A DNA stretch of 26,644 nt from assembly GCA_964402115.1 (NCBI GenBank), contig CAYOBW010000077.1:1-26644 (forward strand), in the 5' to 3' direction. Shown piece by piece: positions 21,447-26,644 of this stretch (the first letter of the stretch is position 1; every line of letters begins with the position of its first letter). This stretch comes from CAYOBW01 sp964402115. GTDB lineage: Bacteria > Verrucomicrobiota > Kiritimatiellia > UBA8416 > CAYOBW01. The notes beneath the pieces are model-generated. The model was given only the letters and a program-made list of their open reading frames with translations, made no database searches and was not told where the DNA came from. Made by a program: the position numbers and the translations under genes.

Positions 21447-24346
21447 GCCGTGCCCTCCCTGACTGCGTCCGTGCCTACCGGTGCCTCGCCGCGCTGCGCC
21501 ACGCATGTCGCAGCCAGCGTCTTCAGTCGTTTCAGATCAACCTTGCCGGTTCCCAGCACGGGAATCGCATCGACCTCGAAGAAGTTCTCCCGGCGGGGCT
21601 TCCACAGGTTGGGTAAGTCGCTACTCCTGATGATATCGCGGAGGACGTCGACAGTGCCGGCTTCACGGGTGTATAGGACAACAAGTTGTTCCCCCTTCTT
21701 TTCATCGGGGACAGCCGTGACGAACACCACCTGCCCCAAGGCCCCGAGGGCCTGGGTCAGCTTGTCTTCAACGGCCATGTGCGGCACCATTTCCCCGGCG
21801 ATTTTGCTGTAACGCGCGAGACGGTCGACAAGGAATACGAAGCCGTCCTCGTCCATGCGAGCCACATCGCCGGTGGCATACCAACCATCGCGCATCACCG
21901 CCTGCGTCTCCTGCGGCCGATTCAGGTATCCCAACATGACATTCGGCCCCTTGGCCAGCAGCAGACCCTCACGCCCTTCCGGCAAACAGACACCGGTTTC
22001 CGGGTCGACAACCTTGAGGGCCACGCCCGGAATGGGGTGGCCTATGCTGCCTTCCTTCCGCCCAACCTGGGGTACAGACCCGACGCTGACGTCCGGCAAG
22101 TTAATCGAGGCCACCGGCGACAGCTCGGTGGCGCCGTACCCTTCCAGCGGCCTTATGCCGAAGCGCTCTTCGAACGCGTCCGCGACCCGGGTTTTGAGCT
22201 TCTCGGCGCCGGTCATCACCAACCGCAGACTAGCGAAATCGGCGCGCTCTGCTCTTCGAAGATAGGCGAGCAGGAACGTGGGAGTCGCCAACAGTACGCT
22301 CAGCCGCAGTTCCCTCACCATCTGCGCCACGCGCTCGCCTTCGAGCGGGTTGGCATGATAGGAGACGCCGAAACCGCGCACGAGCGGACACCAGAGCGTG
22401 ATGGTGAAGCCGAACGAATGGAAAAACGGCAGTACGGCGCACATGGTATCCTGCGCGGTGAAATGGAAGACCTGGCAGAAGGCATCTATATTGGAGAGCA
22501 AATTGAAGTGGCTAAGCATCACGCCCTTGGGCTCCCCCGTGCTTCCCGAAGAGAAGATGATGGTGGCGACTTCGTCGGGGCCCATGCGCCCGCCCCCCAT
22601 CCAGCACACGGGGAGGCAAAGCGCCTGGAGCAGGGCCACGCACTTGCCCGGCCACGCAATCCCACGCCGCAGATCTTCAATGTAAACGCAAGTCGGCGGC
22701 AGCAACAGTTTGGGCATACGCTCCAGGAAGGCGCGGGAGGTTACAATCGTCGTGATGGCACACTGCTGAACGGCGGAGTGCAGAGCGCTTTCGGTGGTTG
22801 TGAAGTTCAGATTCACGGGCACCTTGCCCAGCAGCGTCAGCGCCACGTTGACCAGAACCGCGCCAACGGACGGCGGCAGCACCACGCCGACCTTGTTCTG
22901 TTCGCTGGTGTGCGAACGCAGCGCGCGGGCCAACGCCAGGGCACTCGTCAGAAGCCCTCCGTACGTGAGGCGATGACCCAGCGAATCGGTCGCCATGGGT
23001 TTGAACCAGTGCCGCCGGGCCATGCGCACGAACTGATGCGTCAACGTGTGACCGGGACGCTTGGCCAACACGGCGGCGCGCGTGGAAAGCTCCAGCACAG
23101 CGTGCCGAACGGCCGATGAACTGGACTGGGAAGGCAGCGCCTGGCCAAAGATGACGGACACGGGATAGGGCACTGCGAGCGGCCAGGATCCCAGCAAACG
23201 ACCGCTGAAATAGCTGAAAATGCTTCCCCACGCGCCACCGATGTGGACGGGGATGATCGGGGCTTCGGTGCCCCTCACAATACGCTCGAGGCCCGGTCGG
23301 AAGCCCCTGACGTTGCCGTTGCGTGTCACCGCCCCCTCAGCGAAAATGCAGACTAGGTAGCCGGCTTCGATGGCAGCACGTGCTTCCTGCAGCGAGGCGA
23401 TCACCCGGCGCGGAGCATCGTGGGGCGCAATGGGAATGACACCCATCAGGCGAAAGAACCAGCTTGCAGCGGGAGATTCAGCAATGGAGCGGTCCATGAG
23501 AAAGCGGATACGCCGCTGCTGCGTGGCGGCGATCAGCGGAGCATCGACCCACGAAACATGATTCGCCACCAGCAGCGCTCCGCCGGACAATGGCACGTGG
23601 TCCACACCGTCCGTGCGGATGCGATAGATCCAGCGTGTGATGACAATGCCCACCAGGCGCACCAGAAAATCCGGCAGAACAAACAGTGTCACCACAAAGA
23701 GCGCGAGCGTAACGAGACCAGCACCCAGCAGCCCCGTCATGGGCGTTATGGCGCCTGCCCCTATCGATGTTAACCATAGGGCCGTCGCCAGCGCCGCGAA
23801 TACTGCGATTAGAGAACCGGCCGTCACAGACACCGACAAGCGGCACGAAGGCGGGCACCTGAACCTGATGAAGCGACGGAGCGGAACGACGAAAAGCGCG
23901 CCGCCAAACGCCAGCAGGAAGAGCAGGCCAGCCTGAGGCGTGAGAGCGTACGCCGTTGCCCACTTCACGGCTGGAACGCGGGAGAGAAACCTCACCAAGG
24001 CCGCCGAGTGCGGAGCGGTCCCGCCGAGCAAACCCAGCCCCATACATGCTACCGCCGCGACCGCCGCTCCCATGGGAACGACCCCGAGTTCAACATGGCG
24101 ACCAGACAGCCGCCGCGCCTGCCACACCCCCAACCATGCTCCCAAGACCAACGCGAATCCCCATCCGGCGCAGCTTCCCGCCTTATCGCGGAACAGGTCT
24201 TGCCCCCACCACGCAACAGTCAGCACGACATAGGTCGCCACGCCAATGGCGTAAGCCATGCCCAGCAGACCCAGAAACACGAAGGGATCGCGCCGAATCG
24301 ATGCGTGGCATCGCTTTGCCGTCAGGCTGTACCTCGTCATATTCAT
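21443..24346 (-). CDS. Aas-like fusion: C-terminal half of MFS, PlsC acyltransferase, acyl-ACP synthetase
   Basis: A 967-residue fusion. Residues about 20-235 carry six or so membrane spans like the second half of the lysophospholipid flippase LplT as fused in MFS-Aas proteins (RRLSGRHVELGVVPMGA at 78-94, GGALFVVPLRRFI at 148-160). Residues about 236-440 are a PlsC-type acyltransferase with NHVSWVD (H263, D268) and FAEG (335-338). Residues about 450-955 are an AMP-forming synthetase: SSGSTGEPKG (599-608), YGATELSP (737-744), GWYATGD (821-827) and GTGK (K935). E. coli Aas reacylates lysophospholipids using acyl-ACP made in situ; I infer this role. First gene of the long operon, its stop overlapping the lipoprotein ATG. 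The first MFS half is absent: nothing like it is seen upstream in any frame. Confidence 0.87.
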   Translation of the reverse strand: MNMTRYSLTAKRCHASIRRDPFVFLGLLGMAYAIGVATYVVLTVAWWGQDLFRDKAGSCAGWGFALVLGAWLGVWQARRLSGRHVELGVVPMGAAVAAVACMGLGLLGGTAPHSAALVRFLSRVPAVKWATAYALTPQAGLLFLLAFGGALFVVPLRRFIRFRCPPSCRLSVSVTAGSLIAVFAALATALWLTSIGAGAITPMTGLLGAGLVTLALFVVTLFVLPDFLVRLVGIVITRWIYRIRTDGVDHVPLSGGALLVANHVSWVDAPLIAATQQRRIRFLMDRSIAESPAASWFFRLMGVIPIAPHDAPRRVIASLQEARAAIEAGYLVCIFAEGAVTRNGNVRGFRPGLERIVRGTEAPIIPVHIGGAWGSIFSYFSGRLLGSWPLAVPYPVSVIFGQALPSQSSSSAVRHAVLELSTRAAVLAKRPGHTLTHQFVRMARRHWFKPMATDSLGHRLTYGGLLTSALALARALRSHTSEQNKVGVVLPPSVGAVLVNVALTLLGKVPVNLNFTTTESALHSAVQQCAITTIVTSRAFLERMPKLLLPPTCVYIEDLRRGIAWPGKCVALLQALCLPVCWMGGGRMGPDEVATIIFSSGSTGEPKGVMLSHFNLLSNIDAFCQVFHFTAQDTMCAVLPFFHSFGFTITLWCPLVRGFGVSYHANPLEGERVAQMVRELRLSVLLATPTFLLAYLRRAERADFASLRLVMTGAEKLKTRVADAFEERFGIRPLEGYGATELSPVASINLPDVSVGSVPQVGRKEGSIGHPIPGVALKVVDPETGVCLPEGREGLLLAKGPNVMLGYLNRPQETQAVMRDGWYATGDVARMDEDGFVFLVDRLARYSKIAGEMVPHMAVEDKLTQALGALGQVVFVTAVPDEKKGEQLVVLYTREAGTVDVLRDIIRSSDLPNLWKPRRENFFEVDAIPVLGTGKVDLKRLKTLAATCVAQRGEAPVGTDAVREGTA

Positions 24347-24473
24347 GACCGCTTGAGCAGGGGAAGATCCCCCGCCCCCTCGATGTCGAATTCACCCGAC
24401 CGAACCAGTCGTCACACGCAGCTCTTTCAAATAGCCCGCTCTCACAGAGTGCTTCAGCATACCGGTTACATAC

Positions 24474-24488
24474 GCATAGGGTATACCA
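24474..24488 (-). promoter_or_regulatory. Weak candidate sigma-54 (-24/-12) element before the Aas-like gene
   Basis: On the minus strand the 15-mer TGGTATACCCTATGC has the GG and GC dinucleotides separated by exactly ten bases, as in the TGGCAC-N5-TTGC consensus, with seven of the ten consensus bases matching. Its position about 130 nt before the Aas-like start, opposite a sigma-54 activator gene, makes it worth recording, but one such match can occur by chance. Confidence 0.25.
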
Positions 24489-24687
24489 TATCGAGCATGG
24501 CGCGCCAATTAACTCAAGCACCACTGACGGCGCGAGCCATACCTGGTGGATAGCCATCCCGCAGAATGTTCATCTACAGCATCTTGCGCCTTGTCAGACA
24601 GTTGCCTTCATGACGGGTCTCTGCATGCTCGGGCAGAAATCGATCGAATCGACGGCCTTTGGCGAACGGCTTCAGACCACGGGTCAC

Positions 24688-24715
24688 TTGACATTTCGCG
24701 CTACTCACCTATACA
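24688..24715 (+). promoter_or_regulatory. Sigma-70-type promoter of the activator gene
   Basis: A perfect -35 box TTGACA (24688-24693), a 16-bp spacer and a -10 box TATACA (24710-24715). Transcription would begin near 24722, giving an untranslated leader of about 43 nt before the start codon at 24765, which includes the strong ribosome binding site. Confidence 0.6.
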
Positions 24716-24750
24716 TGGCATGAACGGATCGACGCACAAGCGATGCAGGA

Positions 24751-24756
24751 AGGAGG
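24751..24756 (+). promoter_or_regulatory. Ribosome binding site that sets the activator start
   Basis: AGGAGG, eight bases before the ATG at 24765. This decides between that ATG and in-frame ATGs further upstream (for example 24720), which have no such site. Confidence 0.75.
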
Positions 24757-24764
24757 CTCGCCGT

Positions 24765-26240
24765 ATGGGAGACCATGCCAAGCTGACAGACACGGAGCGC
24801 GGTTTCCTGCTCACTGTGAATCAGGCCGCATTCGCCAACCCCTTTAGCGACTCGCGCGCAGAGCTCGACGCCGCGCTTGCCGGTTCCACAGTGAGCGGCA
24901 AACCGGAAGGGACCCTGGACGCCGCGCTGGTGGCCATTCAAATCCTAATCGAGAAACTTGACGGAACCGGGCATCGCCGCCTTGGGGACTTCACGAGCGA
25001 GGAGCGTTCACTCCTGAAAGGGGCGTATCTGTTCCTCGCCTTTCATCGCCATATCAACGAAATGGATAGTCTGATACAGACGCAGATGGCAACCCCTGAA
25101 GAGAACTGTGCCGTTCCGTTTGCCTCGGAACTGCTCGCCGCGCTTTCAGCTCGAGGCTTCACCCACCATGAAGCCGTACGCTATCTGGCGCTCTTCTTCC
25201 AGTTGCGCCGAGCCTTCTACTTCATCCAGTGCTCGCTGGTTGGCGGATGTCCATGTATGCGCGAGTTGCGGTACAGGCTGTGGAACAACGTCTTCACGCA
25301 CGACATTCAGCTCTACGATCGTCTGCTATGGGACCGCATGGAAGACTTCTCCACCCTTCTGCTCGGCGAGACCGGAACCGGGAAAGGTGCTTCCGCCACG
25401 GCCATCGGTCGGTCGGGATTCATCCCCTTCGACGACCGAGGCAACCGGTTCGCGGAGAACTTCATGACGGCATTCACAGCCGTAAATCTCTCGCAGTTCC
25501 CGGAGACGCTGATCGAATCCGAGCTATTCGGCCACCGCAAAGGAGCTTTCACGGGGGCGGTGGAAACACACCAGGGTGTCTTCGACCGATGCAGTGCACA
25601 CGGAGCCATCTTCCTGGACGAGATCGGAGACTGCTCCGTGCCTGTTCAGATCAAGCTCCTCAAGGTTCTGCAGGATCGCACGTTCTGCCCCGTCGGAAGC
25701 CACGCGCCCAGACGGTTCCGCGGTCGGGTCATAGCCGCCAGCAACAAAGCCCTGGACAGGCGAGGCCCCTCCGCTCCACTCCGGGAGGATTTCTACTACC
25801 GACTCTGCTCAGACATCATAACCGTCCCATCCCTCCGACAGCGACTCGCCGAAGACGCGTCCGAGTTAAGGCAATTGCTTGACGCGATCATGTCGAAACT
25901 GATCCCCGGGGACAGCGCGGCGGTTGACCGGGTGCATGCCACGCTCACGAGCGATATCGGCAGAGACTACCCCTGGCCAGGAAACGTGCGAGAGCTGGAG
26001 CAAGCCGTGCGTCGCGTTCTGCTCACGAACCATTATCATGCGCAGGCAGCTAACGATCGCAGAAACCTCGTTGAGCGCCTCAAATCGGGCGTAGAGGCAG
26101 GCACTTACGCGGCCGATGCCTTGCTCGACGATTACTGCAAGCTCTTGTTCAAACGATCGGGCACGTACGAATCCGTGGCGCGCGTCGTTGGCTTGGATCG
26201 CAGAACCGTGAAGAAGCACGTCTTACGCGCGTCCCTCTAG
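24765..26240 (+). CDS. Sigma-54 enhancer-binding transcriptional activator with a non-receiver N-terminal domain
   Basis: A 491-residue bacterial enhancer-binding protein. Residues 1-195 are a helical N-terminal region that is not a response-regulator receiver, PAS or GAF domain (landmarks ANPFSDSRAELD at 24-35 and RRAFYFI at 148-154, a CPC pair at 162-164, FTHDIQLYDRLLWDRMEDF at 177-195). The AAA+ domain follows: Walker A GETGTGKG (201-208), GAFTGA (260-265, contacts sigma-54), Walker B AIFLDE (281-286) and PWPGNVREL (403-411). An extra stretch of about 25 residues (IGRSGFIPFDDRGNRF) lies between Walker A and GAFTGA. A Fis-like helix-turn-helix ends the protein (about 465-486). I have seen this N-terminal layout in activators from planctomycetes, verrucomicrobia and myxobacteria; the signal sensed is unknown. 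Its divergent position suggests control of the envelope operon. Confidence 0.9.
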   Translation: MGDHAKLTDTERGFLLTVNQAAFANPFSDSRAELDAALAGSTVSGKPEGTLDAALVAIQILIEKLDGTGHRRLGDFTSEERSLLKGAYLFLAFHRHINEMDSLIQTQMATPEENCAVPFASELLAALSARGFTHHEAVRYLALFFQLRRAFYFIQCSLVGGCPCMRELRYRLWNNVFTHDIQLYDRLLWDRMEDFSTLLLGETGTGKGASATAIGRSGFIPFDDRGNRFAENFMTAFTAVNLSQFPETLIESELFGHRKGAFTGAVETHQGVFDRCSAHGAIFLDEIGDCSVPVQIKLLKVLQDRTFCPVGSHAPRRFRGRVIAASNKALDRRGPSAPLREDFYYRLCSDIITVPSLRQRLAEDASELRQLLDAIMSKLIPGDSAAVDRVHATLTSDIGRDYPWPGNVRELEQAVRRVLLTNHYHAQAANDRRNLVERLKSGVEAGTYAADALLDDYCKLLFKRSGTYESVARVVGLDRRTVKKHVLRASL

Positions 26241-26280
26241 TGCAGGCTGGCACCCCGACCGATACCTGCGACACGAGCTG

Positions 26281-26319
26281 AATAAAGAAAAAGGGGCCTG
26301 GGTCGAAGACCCAAGCCCC
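26281..26319 (-). terminator. Rho-independent terminator of the rRNA operon
   Basis: A 12-bp stem (26293-26304 with 26308-26319, one G-U pair) and a 3-nt loop. On the minus strand it is followed by TTTTTCTTTATT. It lies about 10 nt past the 3' end of the 5S gene and so ends the rRNA transcript. The plus-strand activator gene ends 40 bp away on the other side but has no T-run, so the hairpin serves mainly the rRNA operon. Confidence 0.88.
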
Positions 26320-26328
26320 GAAGAAAAA

Positions 26329-26445
26329 TCCCGGCAACGTGCTACTCTCCCACGGCCGATTGCCGCAGTACCATCGCCGCAGTGGCCCTTCACGTCCGTG
26401 TTCGGAATGGGAACGGGTGTTACATCCTCGCTATGATCACCGGGA
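26329..26445 (-). rRNA. rrf: 5S ribosomal RNA
   Basis: About 117 nt on the minus strand. The ends TCCCGGTG and TGCCGGGA pair to form the terminal helix. Internal landmarks include CACCCGTTCCCATTCCGAAC, GAAG, and GGGAGAGTAG, all conserved in bacterial 5S rRNA. It follows the 23S gene by about 68 bp. Complete and without visible defects. Confidence 0.95.
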
Positions 26446-26513
26446 AAAAGATCCCTTAAAGATTGAATCACATAGGTTTGGGGTAGAGCAACCTCTGCCG
26501 AGATTGAGCAAAA

Positions 26514-26644
26514 ATAATCAAGCCTCACGGCGGATTAGTACCGGTCAGCTACAGACGTCACCGTCCTTGCACTTCCGGCCTATCAAGGTCGTAGTCTTCA
26601 ACCTGCCTTATGTTCCGCTTGCGCGGAAAGGGAGATATTGTCTT
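26514..26644 (-). rRNA. rrl: 23S ribosomal RNA, 3' end (partial)
   Basis: The last 130 nt or so of a 23S gene on the minus strand, running off the right edge of the window. The terminal segment CCGGTACTAATCCGCCGTGA, followed by GGCTTGATT, and the upstream GTTGAAGACTACGACCTTGA match the conserved 3' end of bacterial 23S rRNA. The exact 3' end (near 26514) is estimated by comparison with the known E. coli end. Together with 5S it is the tail of an rRNA operon. Confidence 0.93.

Larger units (their letters stand above)
24347..24764. promoter_or_regulatory. Divergent control region between the envelope operon and the sigma-54 activator
   Basis: About 420 bp without a credible gene. It must contain the start signals of the minus-strand operon and holds the activator promoter (listed separately). 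A 10-bp perfect palindrome TGGCGCGCCA lies at 24498-24507 and an 8-bp one, GGTATACC, at 24480-24487; either could be an operator, though both are short. The composition is less GC-rich than the neighbouring genes, as expected for a regulatory region. Confidence 0.5.

Noticed and set aside
21686..23119. 477-codon plus-strand frame opposite the acyl-ACP synthetase domain
   Set aside because: The minus strand carries all AMP-binding motifs; the opposite frame has no family match and is a shadow.
24610..24640. Second GG-N10-GC match upstream of the activator
   Set aside because: Only GG, GC and two or three other bases agree with the sigma-54 consensus, and a better sigma-70 promoter lies closer to the gene.
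24546..24764. Longer N-terminus for the sigma-54 activator (73 extra codons)
   Set aside because: The consensus ribosome site at 24751 and the promoter at 24688-24715 fix the start at 24765; the extension would begin upstream of the promoter.
1..26644. CRISPR arrays, insertion sequences, prophage, attachment sites, origin
   Set aside because: No spaced direct repeats of CRISPR type, no transposase or integrase motifs, no DnaA-box cluster were seen by reading; weak elements could have been missed without computation.

Overview
The window is about 26.6 kb of GC-rich DNA. It looks like part of a chromosome from the PVC superphylum, most likely a Verrucomicrobiota or Kiritimatiellota-type organism. 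This placement is an inference from gene families: a secretin-related C-terminal domain of a kind I associate with PVC genomes, a sigma-54 activator with a non-standard N-terminal region, a sulfatase remnant beside sugar-active genes, and a WPL/LPLYY-repeat lipoprotein. No species-level marker is readable; only about 130 nt of the 23S rRNA end is present.

Layout. (1) 1-1400: the C-terminal part of a secretin-like protein, then a broken sulfatase gene on the minus strand, a gene-poor stretch and a strong rho-independent terminator. (2) 1445-3879: a coupled pair on the plus strand, an SGNH-hydrolase-like protein and an AlgI-type MBOAT O-acyltransferase, probably a polysaccharide O-acylation module. 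(3) 3880-4229: non-coding, with two copies of an imperfect palindrome. (4) 4230-7950, minus strand: a DinG-type Fe-S helicase carrying a decayed DnaQ-like N-terminal domain, followed by two small coupled single-pass membrane proteins. (5) 7996-9318, plus strand: a secreted GH43 arabinan-type glycosidase. (6) 9352-10121, minus strand: a HEPN/MNT (HepT-MntA) toxin-antitoxin pair. (7) 10273-10953, minus strand: an unusual cold-shock domain/TM/DUF3465 fusion.

(8) 11011-24346, minus strand, is the most striking region: eight genes in one direction, five of the seven junctions being 4-nt start/stop overlaps. In transcription order they encode a half-MFS/PlsC/acyl-ACP synthetase fusion (Aas-like), a 975-residue repeat lipoprotein, a DUF2157 membrane protein, a GDYXXLXY protein, a membrane-anchored alpha/beta hydrolase, a DUF2339 polytopic protein, a DUF3999 protein and a lipoprotein L,D-transpeptidase. 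Together they suggest a cell-envelope maintenance or remodelling locus: phospholipid reacylation, peptidoglycan cross-linking or lipoprotein attachment, and large membrane proteins of unknown function. I regard this as the best candidate for an undescribed system.

(9) 24765-26240, plus strand: a sigma-54 enhancer-binding activator transcribed divergently from the operon, with a readable sigma-70-type promoter of its own; it may control the operon. (10) 26281-26644, minus strand: the end of an rRNA operon (3' end of 23S, 5S, terminator), converging on the activator gene. No tRNA genes, CRISPR arrays, insertion sequences or prophage genes were seen.
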